Positions 9,170 through 18,873 of a DNA stretch of 48,197 bases are shown one piece after another. This stretch comes from Gammaproteobacteria bacterium (GTDB lineage Bacteria; Pseudomonadota; Gammaproteobacteria; SZUA-229): assembly GCA_029881035.1 (NCBI GenBank), contig JAOUNI010000016.1, positions 1 to 48,197 on the forward strand. Reading direction: 5' to 3'. Each line of letters starts with the position of its first letter. The first letter of the stretch is position 1. Below the pieces are notes generated by a model that was not told where the DNA came from, did not search any database, and worked only from the letters and a program-made list of their open reading frames with translations. Made by a program: the position numbers and the translations under genes.

Positions 9170-9607
9170 CTACACCTGCAACCAGAAGGTCACAGGGCCA
9201 TCATTGATTAGCTCAACCGCCATATCAGCACCGAACTGTCCAGTCTGAAGCTGCGGAATCTGCCAGCTCATTATATCAACAACTGCCGCAAATAAATCAG
9301 CCCCCTGCTCAGGTGATGCTGCTGACGAAAAACTGGGGCGTTTGCCCTTATTCGTGTCTGCCGCCAGCGTGAATTGCGGCACCAATAACACTTCTCCAGC
9401 AATATCTAGCACACTCAGGTTCATCTTACCGTCATCATCAGAAAATACACGGTATTCCAGTATTTTTTTTACTAGTCGCTCTGCCTGTTCGCGGCTATCG
9501 TTTTTCTCCACACCCAATAAAACCATCAGGCCCGGACCAATTTTTGCGATCTGCTCTCCATCAACAGCCACCGAAGCACTTGTCACACGCTGCAGTAAGC
9601 CAATCAT
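9170..9607 (-). CDS. dtd: D-aminoacyl-tRNA deacylase
   Basis: Cytosolic proofreading enzyme that removes D-amino acids (and glycine from tRNA-Ala) mischarged onto tRNA. The 145 residues match the family length. It begins MIGLLQRVTSASV and carries the two active-site motifs: PQFTLAADT (SQFTL in most homologues, here with Pro in place of Ser) and NDGPVTFWL with the Gly-cis-Pro pair. It heads the minus-strand his-tat block. The putative regulatory RNA starts on the opposite strand just upstream. Confidence 0.95.
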   Translation of the reverse strand: MIGLLQRVTSASVAVDGEQIAKIGPGLMVLLGVEKNDSREQAERLVKKILEYRVFSDDDGKMNLSVLDIAGEVLLVPQFTLAADTNKGKRPSFSSAASPEQGADLFAAVVDIMSWQIPQLQTGQFGADMAVELINDGPVTFWLQV

Positions 9608-9646
9608 ATGCCTTTTCCCATTTTAGCCTGCAGCAAAACTCTTCTG

Positions 9647-9664
9647 TGTAGGAATAATCCTACA
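9647..9664. promoter_or_regulatory. GacA/UvrY-like upstream activating palindrome
   Basis: TGTAGGAATAATCCTACA is an inverted repeat TGTAGG-N6-CCTACA, with one further G:C pair outside (9646/9665). It has the spacing and five of six bases per arm of the GacA box TGTAAG-N6-CTTACA that drives rsmX/Y/Z in pseudomonads. It lies about 60 bases before the first GGA of the plus-strand RNA candidate. A TATAAC at 9668-9673 and a CATAAT at 9709-9714 are possible -10 elements. It could instead act on dtd, whose start is 40 bases away. Confidence 0.6.
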
Positions 9665-9714
9665 CCATATAACCCAATCCACTGATAGCATAAATTTGCG
9701 CGTTTACACATAAT

Positions 9715-9913
9715 TCCACACAAGGACAAAGGGAAAGGGTCAAAAAAGGACATAGGGAAATAACGTAGCATATGTTTAGATCAAGGATATGGATAAAGGA
9801 CTAATTTAGATATAAAGGAATAACCTCAAGGAATATAACGGACCGCTACAGCGCGAGACTCAACCACCAATCAGGGAAGGTCACAGACCCCGGTTTTACC
9901 GGGGTCTTTTTTT
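9715..9913 (+). ncRNA. Candidate CsrB/RsmZ-type CsrA-sequestering small RNA
   Basis: Between two minus-strand genes, a plus-strand unit of about 200 bases carries eleven GGA triplets (first base at 9724, 9732, 9748, 9756, 9785, 9791, 9798, 9817, 9830, 9840, 9875) and no TCC. Six are AGGA and three GGGA. It ends in a strong intrinsic terminator that no plus-strand protein gene explains. CsrB/RsmY/RsmZ RNAs have this design: many GGA sites that titrate CsrA/RsmA, a terminator, and a GacA-type activating palindrome (here 9647-9664). There is no convincing open frame. The 5' end is a guess. Not all GGAs are clearly in hairpin loops, which is the weakest point. Confidence 0.7.
9886..9913 (+). terminator. 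Rho-independent terminator of the candidate small RNA
   Basis: GACCCCGG (9886-9893) pairs perfectly with CCGGGGTC (9899-9906) around TTTTA, followed by seven T. The T-run is on the plus strand only, while genes on both sides are on the minus strand. It therefore marks an independent plus-strand transcript. Confidence 0.9.
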
Positions 9914-9925
9914 GCGCTATCACCA

Positions 9926-10744
9926 TCACAATCCTGCAAAATCAAACAACTCAGTATCCGCCAAATGCGAAGGTTTAACATTAGCCAGGCTGCGCATAAT
10001 AATATCGCTTCTTCCCGGATATTCAGTCTCCCAGTCCCGGACCATCGATTTGATCACTTTGCGTTGCATATTTTCCTGCGACCCACATAGATTACAGGGG
10101 ATAATCGGAAACTCTCGTAGACCAGCATAAGTTTCAATATCGCTTTCTTTACACAAAGCCATCGGCCGAATAACCATATGTTTTCTGTCATCACTCAGTA
10201 ATTTGGGCGGCATCGACTTGAGCTGGCCATTAAAAAACATATTCAGAAAAAGCGTTTCTACCATGTCATCGCGATGATGTCCCAATGCAATTTTGCTGGC
10301 ACCAATCTCATCCGCAAAATTATACAAAATGCCGCGCCTCAATCTTGAACATAAACCACAGGTAGTTTTTCCTTCAGGTATTTTCTCTTTAACAATACTA
10401 TACGTGTCCTGCTCTACAATATGGAATTCAACACCCAGGTCACGTAAATAATCAGGAAGAATATTTTCAGGAAACCCTGGTTGTTTCTGATCGAGATTAA
10501 CAGCAACTAGCTCAAAATTAACCGGGGCTTTTTTCTGCAGCTCAAGCAATATATCAAGCATTGTATAACTGTCCTTGCCACCGGACATGCAAACCATGAT
10601 GCGGTCACCCTGCTCGATCATTCCGTATTGAATAATGGCCTCACCGACATTGTGTCGTAAACGTTTTTGCAGACGCTTGATATCACCCGCCATAACTGGC
10701 AGCTCTACATTAATAATCGTTTCATTGCTCATGATTTCAGTCAT
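9926..10744 (-). CDS. ttcA: tRNA 2-thiocytidine(32) synthetase
   Basis: Thiolates cytidine 32 of certain tRNAs, using ATP and an oxygen-sensitive [4Fe-4S] cluster. From the chosen start it has 272 residues. The PP-loop [13 protein letters not shown] binds ATP, and the two CxxC pairs, [10 protein letters not shown] and CNLCGSQ, hold the cluster. [14 protein letters not shown] is also characteristic. I place the start at the ATG at 10744, seven bases after AAGGA; an ATG 15 bases further upstream lacks such a site. The reading frame overlaps the end of the acyltransferase gene by eight bases, which suggests coupling. Confidence 0.94.
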   Translation of the reverse strand: MTEIMSNETIINVELPVMAGDIKRLQKRLRHNVGEAIIQYGMIEQGDRIMVCMSGGKDSYTMLDILLELQKKAPVNFELVAVNLDQKQPGFPENILPDYLRDLGVEFHIVEQDTYSIVKEKIPEGKTTCGLCSRLRRGILYNFADEIGASKIALGHHRDDMVETLFLNMFFNGQLKSMPPKLLSDDRKHMVIRPMALCKESDIETYAGLREFPIIPCNLCGSQENMQRKVIKSMVRDWETEYPGRSDIIMRSLANVKPSHLADTELFDFAGL

Positions 10745-11675
10745 ACAGTGATCCTTCACCCGGTGGTCGTGTTTGAAATAAACGAAAAGACCAGAAATAT
10801 TGCGAAGGACACGCCGCGATTGTTTTTTCTATAGCCTGATTCATAGCAAGCACATCATTGATATCATCGCCGGTAAAATTTACTATTGGTGATAACAAAG
10901 TAGTTTTATACTTTTTTTCACGCTTGTCATAACAACAGATGCAAGGTAACACTGTTGCGTCACAGGATTTAGCCAGACGCCCTAATACAGGGATGGTTGC
11001 TTTTTGCACACCAAACAAAGGTACAAAAATAGAACGCTCACTGCCTAAATCTTCATCAGCCAAATAGACTAATGGATCTCCCATCCTGGTAGCCCGTATA
11101 ATTGGGCGCAGACCATCTTCTCGAGGAAAAATCGTGCCACCATAACGTACTCGTCTATTAGCTATCAACCAGTCGAAAACTGGATTACGCATTGACTTAT
11201 AAGGACCATTAGCACCATAGCGCATAGAAATTGAAGCAATAGCAACATCCAGACCGACGCTATGAGACAATAAAACGATGATGTTACGGTTTTGTTTACG
11301 ATAATACTCGATTTGCTCAAAGCCTTCAGTCAATATCATCCGGCGTAACATAAAAGCAGGATAGAACCACAATCTTGCGTAATACAACATCGCGCGAACA
11401 TACTCAACAAAATGAGTTCGCAACATTACATCGATTTCAGCTTCATTTTTATTTGGATAACATAGCTTTAAATTCACTCTGGCAATATGGTAACGCTTTT
11501 TATTTTTGGCGGCGCCATAAATACCCAGGACATGACTTAACATCGATGTTACTGGTGCTGGCAGCCATGCAATAAAAAACATGACTATGACGCCCAACCA
11601 TGTGAACCAATTGCGCGGATGTAATAAAGATAAACGAAAAGCCGGAATATGACTAATGACAGAATGGCTAGCCAT
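10737..11675 (-). CDS. LpxL/HtrB-family lipid A lauroyl-type acyltransferase
   Basis: Inner-membrane acyltransferase of the LpxL/LpxM/HtrB family, which adds a secondary acyl chain to the lipid A precursor at the cytoplasmic face. The 312 residues begin with a hydrophobic segment ([16 protein letters not shown]) and carry the catalytic H-x4-D motif in [11 protein letters not shown], then FVPLFGV and the C-terminal [14 protein letters not shown]. The start at 11675 has GGAAG seven bases upstream and lies just after the trkH stop. Which acyl position it serves cannot be decided. It sits between trkH and ttcA on the minus strand with tight spacing. Confidence 0.88.
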   Translation of the reverse strand: MASHSVISHIPAFRLSLLHPRNWFTWLGVIVMFFIAWLPAPVTSMLSHVLGIYGAAKNKKRYHIARVNLKLCYPNKNEAEIDVMLRTHFVEYVRAMLYYARLWFYPAFMLRRMILTEGFEQIEYYRKQNRNIIVLLSHSVGLDVAIASISMRYGANGPYKSMRNPVFDWLIANRRVRYGGTIFPREDGLRPIIRATRMGDPLVYLADEDLGSERSIFVPLFGVQKATIPVLGRLAKSCDATVLPCICCYDKREKKYKTTLLSPIVNFTGDDINDVLAMNQAIEKTIAACPSQYFWSFRLFQTRPPGEGSLYD

Positions 11676-11679
11676 CAAA

Positions 11680-13131
11680 CTACTTCCGCCAAAATGCAGG
11701 CATAAATAAAACCAGCAAAGTGAAAACTTCAAGGCGACCTAGCAACATAGAAAAACACAACACCCACTTATCAAAAATACCGAGACTGGCATAATTTGCG
11801 CTAACTTCACCGAGTCCCGGACCAAGATTATTAATTGTTGCAGCCACTGCGGAAAAAGCGGTGACCTGATCGTTACCGGTTAGCATCAATAACAACATCA
11901 TCACCACAAAAATAGCCACATAGGCTGCGAAGAAACCCCAAACAGCATTAATCACCCGATCAGAAACAGGATGTCGACCCAACTTAACAACGACCTGAGC
12001 ATTGGGATGAATCAAACGCATCATTTCCCGCTGCCCCTGTTTAATCAATAACAACACACGTATAACTTTCATACCGCCACCGGTTGAACCAGCGCAACCA
12101 CCAATAAAACTGGCGAACAAAAGCATCACAGGCACAAACACTGGCCATAGTGAAAATTCACTCAACGTAAAACCCGTCGTGGTCGCAATTGAAATCGCAT
12201 GAAAAACACCCTGACGTACAGCCTGGCCAAATTCAGGAATGACCGAGTTTATGTATAGATACAACACACTCAATATTGAAATAATCAATAGGCCCATTGC
12301 GTACATTTTAAATTCCGCATCATGCAAATAATGCATCAAATTAAAATGACGCATGGCCGCAAAATGTAACGCAAAATTAATTCCGCCCAGAAACATAAAA
12401 ATAATGGCTACAAACTCCACCCAGGAACTATCATAATAACCAAGGCTGGCATCATGCGTTGAAAAACCACCAATTGAAACTGTGGAAAAACTATGCCCTA
12501 TTGCATCAAAAGCTGACATCCCTGCCAGCCAGAAACCGGTAAAGCAGGCCAAAGTTAAACCCAGATAGATATACCAGAGCGCTTTGGCGGTTTCAGCAAT
12601 ACGAGGGGTTAATTTATTATCTTTTACAGGACCCGGTGTTTCCGCACGATACAATTGCATACCACCAATCCCCAGCATCGGCATGATAGCTACAGCCAAC
12701 ACGATGATACCCATACCTCCTAACCATTGCAGCTCCTGCCTGTAAAAAAGAACACTATGTGGCAAGGCATCCAGCCCCGATAAAACCGTAGCGCCCGTGG
12801 TGGTCAAACCGGACATGGATTCAAACACGGCATCAGTGAAGCTAATTGCTAGTTGCTCATAGAGTATTAATGGCAATGCACCAGCAATACCCAGCACCAA
12901 CCAGAATAAAACCACAACCATAAAACCATCACGTAACCTTAGATCTCCGCGTTGTTTTCTAACCGGCAGAAAAAGTAACAGGCCAGCAACTAATAACAAC
13001 AAAAAACTAAAGTAGAAAGCCCGTCCTGCATCTTCCTGATAAAGCACGTCGATAATAATGGGTGGCAATAATGTTGTGCTAAACAACATCAGCAACAGAC
13101 CAATAATGCGTTGAATTACAGCAGTATGCAT
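11680..13131 (-). CDS. trkH: Trk system potassium uptake protein TrkH
   Basis: K+ translocating subunit of the Trk uptake system in the inner membrane. The 483 residues hold about ten hydrophobic helices and four K+-channel-like pore loops with their selectivity glycines: SGLTTTGATV, TVSIGGFSTHD, ATTTGFTLSE and INNLGPGLGEV. GGCAGSTGGGMKVIR precedes the third/fourth membrane-pore-membrane unit. It lies nine bases downstream of trkA, so the two partners are co-transcribed. TrkA gates TrkH by NAD(H)/ATP binding. Confidence 0.97.
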   Translation of the reverse strand: MHTAVIQRIIGLLLMLFSTTLLPPIIIDVLYQEDAGRAFYFSFLLLLVAGLLLFLPVRKQRGDLRLRDGFMVVVLFWLVLGIAGALPLILYEQLAISFTDAVFESMSGLTTTGATVLSGLDALPHSVLFYRQELQWLGGMGIIVLAVAIMPMLGIGGMQLYRAETPGPVKDNKLTPRIAETAKALWYIYLGLTLACFTGFWLAGMSAFDAIGHSFSTVSIGGFSTHDASLGYYDSSWVEFVAIIFMFLGGINFALHFAAMRHFNLMHYLHDAEFKMYAMGLLIISILSVLYLYINSVIPEFGQAVRQGVFHAISIATTTGFTLSEFSLWPVFVPVMLLFASFIGGCAGSTGGGMKVIRVLLLIKQGQREMMRLIHPNAQVVVKLGRHPVSDRVINAVWGFFAAYVAIFVVMMLLLMLTGNDQVTAFSAVAATINNLGPGLGEVSANYASLGIFDKWVLCFSMLLGRLEVFTLLVLFMPAFWRK

Positions 13132-13140
13132 AATGTCCGC

Positions 13141-14517
13141 TTATATAAAGGTAATGCCAACCTGAAAGAGTTTTTCAACTTCGTGGATTTTTTTCTTATT
13201 CAACAAAAACAGAATAAGGTGGTCTTCAGATTCAATCATAATGTCATGGTGAGCCATCAATACTTCATCACCACGAACAATCGCACCAATGGTCGTCCCT
13301 TCAGGCAACTCAATTTGATCGATACGTCGACCGACCACTTTTGAAGTTTTACTGTCCCCATGTGCAACCGCCTCAATCGCCTCGGCGGCACCACGACGCA
13401 AAGCATGTACTGCGACCACGTCACCACGACGCACATGCGTCAACAAAGCACCGATAGTGACCTGCTGAGGAGAAATGGCCACATCAATTGATTCCTGATT
13501 TTCTATCAAATCAACATAGGCTGGACGATTAATCAAAGACATGACTTTTCTCGCGCCCAGCTCTTTAGCCAGCATAGCAGAAAGAATATTAGCTTCGTCA
13601 TCATTGGTTAATGAACAGAATACATCCATCTGATCTATATTTTCTTCCAGCAATAAATCCTTATCCGCCGAGTCACCCAGCAATACGATGGCTGAATTTA
13701 ATTCACGACTTAATAATTGCGCTCGATTTTTACTGTGTTCCAATAATTTAACCTGATATTTTCCTTCCAGTGCCTGCGCCAGGCGCATACCGATATTGCC
13801 ACCGCCTGCCAGCATAATTCTTCTGAATGGACTTTCCTGTTTGCGCAATTCGGACATGACTGCGCGAATATCTTTGCGCGCAGCAATAAAAAATACTTCA
13901 TCATCAGCTTCAATCACACGATCGCCTTTAGGCACAATGCCATGACCGCGCCGATAAATTGCCGCTACTCGCGTATCAGTGCCGGGCATGTGCTCACGTA
14001 ACGTGCTAATTGCATGACCCACCAGTGGTCCGCCGTAATAAGCTTTAACACCAACTAACTGTACCTTACCTTCTGCAAAATCCAGCACCTGCAAAGCACC
14101 AGGATATTCAATCAAGCGATGGACATAACTGGAAATAATCTGCTCTGGGCTAATCAAAACATCTACCGGCACAGCACCATTACCAAATAATTCGTCATGT
14201 CGTAAATAGGACGCTGATCGAACACGCGCAATTTTTGTAGGAGTGTGAAATAAAGTGTGAGCAACCTGACAGGCAACCATATTGGTCTCATCGCTATTAG
14301 TCACAGCGATCAACATATCAGCATCCTGAATACCGGCTTTCTCCAGCACTCTTGGATTCGACGCATGACCGCAAACCGTCTGAATATCCAGACGATCACG
14401 CAAATCATCCAGCAACTCAGCTTTTGAATCCACCAGAGTAATATCGTTGAATTCGGAGGCCAGATTAGCGGCGACTGACGAACCCACCTGCCCCGCTCCT
14501 AATATCAGAATCTTCAT
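13141..14517 (-). CDS. trkA: Trk system potassium transporter regulatory subunit TrkA
   Basis: Peripheral cytoplasmic protein that binds NAD(H) and controls TrkH. Its 458 residues are a tandem duplication of RCK_N and RCK_C. The first Rossmann motif is [12 protein letters not shown] at about 4-15 with an acidic residue closing strand two (VDS), and the second is [13 protein letters not shown] around 235. Each is followed by a TrkA_C domain ([12 protein letters not shown] and [17 protein letters not shown]). It precedes trkH in the same transcript. Confidence 0.97.
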   Translation of the reverse strand: MKILILGAGQVGSSVAANLASEFNDITLVDSKAELLDDLRDRLDIQTVCGHASNPRVLEKAGIQDADMLIAVTNSDETNMVACQVAHTLFHTPTKIARVRSASYLRHDELFGNGAVPVDVLISPEQIISSYVHRLIEYPGALQVLDFAEGKVQLVGVKAYYGGPLVGHAISTLREHMPGTDTRVAAIYRRGHGIVPKGDRVIEADDEVFFIAARKDIRAVMSELRKQESPFRRIMLAGGGNIGMRLAQALEGKYQVKLLEHSKNRAQLLSRELNSAIVLLGDSADKDLLLEENIDQMDVFCSLTNDDEANILSAMLAKELGARKVMSLINRPAYVDLIENQESIDVAISPQQVTIGALLTHVRRGDVVAVHALRRGAAEAIEAVAHGDSKTSKVVGRRIDQIELPEGTTIGAIVRGDEVLMAHHDIMIESEDHLILFLLNKKKIHEVEKLFQVGITFI

Positions 14518-14615
14518 GACTTTTTATACGCAAAAAACCGAATTAATTAATTGACCGACTTGATTTCAAGCTCTTGAAGGCGGGAAGTTTACGCCCTTCC
14601 ATACAGAAATACAGC

Positions 14616-15965
14616 CTATTCAATTTCGGACTTACTCAAACAGCAAAAGTAAAAACCATCCGTATCATAATCACCCGGTAATAACTGGCGCCCGTACTGA
14701 CATGCAAGCCCCCACTGCTCATCCACCTCATCATCAATTAATCTCAATTCAAACGCATCTTTTTGCATTGCTAATAATTTGCTGACCTGAGCTTCATTTT
14801 CCTGACACAACACCGAACAAGTGACATACAAAAGCTTGCCTCCAGGAGCCAGCATTTGCCATGCCTGTTGCAGAATTTTCTGCTGAACCTCTGCCAGCGA
14901 ATTGATATCTTCTTCACGACGGAGTGTTTTAATATCCGGGTGACGACGTATCACACCGGTGGAGGAACAGGGCGCATCGACCATAATGCGGTCGAATAAT
15001 TTGCCATCCCACCACGAGGCATCACTGGCATCGGCAACGATCAGCTCGGCTTTCAAATTCAAACGTTGCAGATTTTCTCTGACCCGTGTCATCCGGCTTT
15101 CTTCCAGCTCGACCGCCACCATGATTTCTAAATCAGGTTCAAGCTCAAGCACATGACAGGTCTTGCCACCGGGCGCGGCGCATAAATCCAGCACGCGCTG
15201 GCCTTTATGCGCATCCAGCAAATGAGCGGCTAGCTGTGCGCCAGCATCCTGAACCGAAACCTGACCCTGAGTAAAACCCGGTAAGGAGATCACATCCACG
15301 CCCTGCTCCAGCTTTAAAGCCTGTTGTGCATAAGGATGCGGCGATGATGACAGCCCCTGCTCCTGCAATAAGGCTTTATAAGCTTCGGTGGAATTTTGCA
15401 TCGCATTCACCCGCAACCACAATGGTGGACGCTGGTTATTGGCCTGCAGAATTTTTTGCCAGTGTTCCGGCCAGTCTTTTTTTAATAATGAGATCAGCCA
15501 GTAGGGGTGTGAATAATAAGCTTCCTGATTGGCTTCCATTTTTATCAGACAGGCCTGCTGGTCACGAATAAACGAACGCAACACGCCGTTGATCATGCCT
15601 TTGGCCCACTGCTTGCCCAGACTTTTGCTGGCGCTGACGGCTTCATTGACTACGGCGTAATCGGGTGTACTCAACTCGACCAGCTCATACAAAGCCATCA
15701 ATAACAGCAACTTTAAATCCTGTTCTTTATTACGTAACGGCTTTTCTAAAAACTGATTGAGTAAAAAATCCAGCTTCCAGTACCAGCGTAGCACACCGTT
15801 AACTAGCTCCATCGCCAGTGCGCGCTCACGGCCTTCCAGCTCATCGGCGGCTGATTTTGCCACCACTAGCGAACGCCCCTGCACCAGCACCTGCTGCAAT
15901 ATATTCAGCGCAACCTGTCGGGCCGAAACCGGTTTCGGCTTATTTTTAGATTTGCCGGCGATAAT
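14616..15965 (-). CDS. rsmB: 16S rRNA (cytosine(967)-C(5))-methyltransferase, probable non-AUG start
   Basis: Methylates C967 of 16S rRNA with S-adenosylmethionine. An N-terminal NusB-like domain precedes the methyltransferase core, with DLCAAPGGKT (SAM site), VDAPCSSTGVIRRHPDIK and the catalytic Cys in VTCSVLCQENEAQ. No ATG or GTG starts the frame. A TTG at 15899 would remove the conserved first helix (ARQVALNIL). The frame stays open to the fmt stop, and ATT at 15965 (or ATC at 15962) follows GGAG by five bases, giving about 449 residues with a basic N-terminus as in E. coli RsmB. The start is therefore probably AUU/AUC, or an ATG was lost by mutation or error. Product sure, start uncertain. 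Confidence 0.9.
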   Translation of the reverse strand: MIAGKSKNKPKPVSARQVALNILQQVLVQGRSLVVAKSAADELEGRERALAMELVNGVLRWYWKLDFLLNQFLEKPLRNKEQDLKLLLLMALYELVELSTPDYAVVNEAVSASKSLGKQWAKGMINGVLRSFIRDQQACLIKMEANQEAYYSHPYWLISLLKKDWPEHWQKILQANNQRPPLWLRVNAMQNSTEAYKALLQEQGLSSSPHPYAQQALKLEQGVDVISLPGFTQGQVSVQDAGAQLAAHLLDAHKGQRVLDLCAAPGGKTCHVLELEPDLEIMVAVELEESRMTRVRENLQRLNLKAELIVADASDASWWDGKLFDRIMVDAPCSSTGVIRRHPDIKTLRREEDINSLAEVQQKILQQAWQMLAPGGKLLYVTCSVLCQENEAQVSKLLAMQKDAFELRLIDDEVDEQWGLACQYGRQLLPGDYDTDGFYFCCLSKSEIE

Positions 15966-15967
15966 GC

Positions 15968-16924
15968 TTACTCCGCACCCAGCACTTGACCATCGAGATG
16001 ATGCGCGTTGGCAAAATCAGCTGCCGCCATCACTTTCTTGCCAGATGGCTGCACCTGCAGCAAGCGCATCACACCTTTACCGGTGGCAACCTCAATACCT
16101 GCACGGCCACAGCTCAATACGGTACCGGCAAGCGCTGTTGAAGTTATATTCAGCACTTCCGACTGCCAGATCCGCAACACCTCGCGCTGGTTTTTTTTCT
16201 GCCAGTGGGTAAACGCCACCGGCCATGAATTATAAGCACGCACACAGCGATCAATTTGCAGTGCCGGCAATGACCAGTCGATCATCGCTTCCTGCTTGCT
16301 CAGTTTGCTGGCATAGGTCGCGAGCGCATCATCCTGTTTCTGCGCTGTGATTTTCCCTTCGATGAAATCAGGCAACATTGCCATTAAAATTTCTGCGCCC
16401 ATGGCCATTAAACGATCATGCAAACTGGAGCCGGTTTCATCAGGGCGAATACTGCATTCCACTGATGCCAGCATATCGCCGGTATCCAGCCCCTTGTCCA
16501 TCTGCATGATGGTAATACCGGTTTTGTCATCATCCGCCAGAATTGCACGCTGGATTGGCGCCGCACCTCGCCACCGCGGCAACAATGAAGCATGCACATT
16601 GATGCAGCCCAGACGTGGAATATCCAGCACCGCCTGCGGCAGCAGTAAACCATAAGCGGTCACGATCATTAAGTCCGGCTTTAGTTCACGTAAAACAGTT
16701 TGATCACTTTCGGACTTGAGTGTTTCCGGTTGCAGCACAGGAATACCGTGCTCGAGCGCCTTCTGCTTGACCGGCGATGCGCGCAATTCACAGCCACGAC
16801 CGGCGGGGCGATCTGGCTGGGTATAGACGGTAACAACGTTGTAGCCCGCCTCGATCAATGCCGTCAATGGCGCCACCGCGAAATCCGGTGTTCCGGCATA
16901 AATAATTCGAATGGATTTAGACAC
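15968..16924 (-). CDS. fmt: Methionyl-tRNA formyltransferase
   Basis: Formylates initiator Met-tRNA with 10-formyl-tetrahydrofolate. The 318 residues begin IRIIYAGTPDFAVAPLTAL, the formyltransferase Rossmann start. CINVHASLLPRWRGAAPIQ holds the catalytic Asn and His (with Ala in place of the usual Gly in HGSLLP). GITIMQMDKGLDTGDML holds the catalytic Asp. The start is GTG after AGAGAG. It lies between def and rsmB, the usual def-fmt-rsmB order, 62 bases after def. Confidence 0.97.
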   Translation of the reverse strand: MSKSIRIIYAGTPDFAVAPLTALIEAGYNVVTVYTQPDRPAGRGCELRASPVKQKALEHGIPVLQPETLKSESDQTVLRELKPDLMIVTAYGLLLPQAVLDIPRLGCINVHASLLPRWRGAAPIQRAILADDDKTGITIMQMDKGLDTGDMLASVECSIRPDETGSSLHDRLMAMGAEILMAMLPDFIEGKITAQKQDDALATYASKLSKQEAMIDWSLPALQIDRCVRAYNSWPVAFTHWQKKNQREVLRIWQSEVLNITSTALAGTVLSCGRAGIEVATGKGVMRLLQVQPSGKKVMAAADFANAHHLDGQVLGAE

Positions 16925-16986
16925 GCTTATCTCTCTTTATAATCACAGCCGGATGCTGGCCGGACATTCATCGATCCTGCCCAACT

Positions 16987-17496
16987 TTAAACATTGACGC
17001 CTAAACGACGACTCTTCTCAATTTTTTTTCTGAGCCGCTGCTGCTTGAGCGGGGACAGATAATCAACAAACAGATTGCCCTGAAGATGATCGATCTCGTG
17101 CTGGATGCAAACCGCCAGCAAGCCGTCTGCCTTCAAAGTAAACTCTTTGCCGTCACGATTCAGCGCCCTCACCGTAACACGCTCGGCCCGCCGAACTTTG
17201 TCGTAAATATCCGGCACAGACAAACAACCCTCCTCAGACTCTTCTTCTCCGTCGCTCTCTATAATCTGTGGATTAATCAAACATAACGGCTGATCCTTTT
17301 CTACGCTTATATCAATCACAACCACCTGCTGATGTACATTCACCTGCGTCGCTGCCAGGCCTATACCCGGCGCTTTGTACATAGTTTCAAACATATCGTC
17401 GACCAATCGACGAATCTGATCATCAACCTTTTCTACAGGCTTGGCCTTAGTGCGCAAACGATTATCCGGATAATGCAATATTTCAAGTTGTGCCAT
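16987..17496 (-). CDS. def: Peptide deformylase
   Basis: Removes the formyl group from nascent proteins, completing the cycle begun by the neighbouring Fmt. The 169 residues include the three class I motifs: [10 protein letters not shown] (about 45-54), EEGCLSVPD with the metal-ligand Cys, and [17 protein letters not shown] with the HExxH metal site. The start is ATG. It is the first gene of the def-fmt-rsmB set and diverges from the LysM lipoprotein gene across about 140 bases. Confidence 0.97.
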   Translation of the reverse strand: MAQLEILHYPDNRLRTKAKPVEKVDDQIRRLVDDMFETMYKAPGIGLAATQVNVHQQVVVIDISVEKDQPLCLINPQIIESDGEEESEEGCLSVPDIYDKVRRAERVTVRALNRDGKEFTLKADGLLAVCIQHEIDHLQGNLFVDYLSPLKQQRLRKKIEKSRRLGVNV

Positions 17497-17634
17497 ATTA
17501 ATTTCTTCAGATAAGAGCTAGTTCTGGGATTTCTGCTAAAATTGTTGAAAACTTACTTAATAAATCGAAGTTTATCAGCTAAACTGTTGAAAACAACGGA
17601 TAATTTCAGGGAAATACTGGGGTATAAAATAACA

Positions 17635-18843
17635 ATGAACACACCCATCACCTTTACCAAATATCTAATTGTAACCTTTTTGCTGGTTTCAGGCGTATCC
17701 GCCTGTTCATCCCCGGCCAAACATGCACCTGATGTTTCTCAGGCGAATATCACCGCTCCTGTTGAGGCTGCCCGCCCGCAAGCCATTGAAAACCAAACAG
17801 ATAACGACGAACAGAAAAATAGTTCTATTCGTATAAAAACAAGCCACCCACGCCAGTATACGGTGAAAAAGGGTGACACATTATGGGATATCTCAAGTCA
17901 GTTTCTAAGAGATCCCTGGTACTGGCCTGAGATCTGGCACAAAAATCGTCAAGTTGAAAACCCGCATCTGATTTACCCTGGTGATGTACTGACACTGATT
18001 TATGTTAATGGGCAACCACAAATCGAAGTCAATGGAACAACAACTCAACAAAAAGTAACGCACACAACAGCATCGGCTGACCAGCCTCCTCTACGCGTGG
18101 TCAAACTCAGCCCATCCATCCGCAAACAGGGACTGGATGCCAGTGTTATTACTATTCCGGGTGATGCGATACGACAGTTCCTGACAAAACCTCGCGTGGT
18201 CACCAAAGAAGAGCTGGAAAGTGCGCCTTATATTCTAGCTAGTGATGACAACCATTTAATTATGGGACAGGACAACACTATTTACATTCGTGGTGAACTG
18301 GACAAAGAACGCGTTCGTTTTACCGTATTCCGCCCGGGTGACGAATTAACTGATCCAGAAACAGATGAAGTTCTAGGTTATGAAGCCATCTATGCCGGTG
18401 AAGCTCATGTTAAAGAATATGGTGATCCTGCCATTGGCAACCTCACCAGCACCGAACGTGAAGTATTAATCGGTGACCGCCTGCTTCCTATAGACAAAAG
18501 CAAGATCAGCAACCTGTATTTCCCACACGCACCTGATCTTAATGTAAAAGGACAGATCATTTCTCTATTCGACGCTCTATTTGGTATTGCCAAGTATCAA
18601 GTTGCTATTATTAACAGAGGTAGCCGTGATGGCCTGGAAATCGGTCACTTACTGGAAACTCAATCATCCGGGGACATCGTCAAAGATAGCTTCAGCCTCA
18701 GAGAGCGAGGCAATATTCAGCTACCTGATAAACGCAGTGGCTTGATGATGATATTCCTTACCTTTGACAAAGTCAGTTACGGCTTAATTTTAGAATCGAC
18801 TCTGGTTATCAATAATCACGACGTTGTTGTTACACCACAATAA
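17635..18843 (+). CDS. LysM-domain lipoprotein
   Basis: A 402-residue envelope protein conserved between def and dprA in many gammaproteobacteria. The ATG at 17635 gives a lipoprotein signal (FTKYLIVTFLLVSGVSAC) with lipobox VSAC and lipidated Cys24; an in-frame start 93 bases upstream would bury this signal and is rejected. A LysM peptidoglycan-binding domain spans about 74-122 (YTVKKGDTLWDIS...NPHLIYPGDVLTLIY). The remaining 270 residues are a mainly beta region without recognised motifs. It probably anchors to or senses peptidoglycan; no enzymatic activity is evident. Confidence 0.9.
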   Translation: MNTPITFTKYLIVTFLLVSGVSACSSPAKHAPDVSQANITAPVEAARPQAIENQTDNDEQKNSSIRIKTSHPRQYTVKKGDTLWDISSQFLRDPWYWPEIWHKNRQVENPHLIYPGDVLTLIYVNGQPQIEVNGTTTQQKVTHTTASADQPPLRVVKLSPSIRKQGLDASVITIPGDAIRQFLTKPRVVTKEELESAPYILASDDNHLIMGQDNTIYIRGELDKERVRFTVFRPGDELTDPETDEVLGYEAIYAGEAHVKEYGDPAIGNLTSTEREVLIGDRLLPIDKSKISNLYFPHAPDLNVKGQIISLFDALFGIAKYQVAIINRGSRDGLEIGHLLETQSSGDIVKDSFSLRERGNIQLPDKRSGLMMIFLTFDKVSYGLILESTLVINNHDVVVTPQ

Positions 18844-18873
18844 ACCAATTTATCTCAGGACACATAGTCAGGG

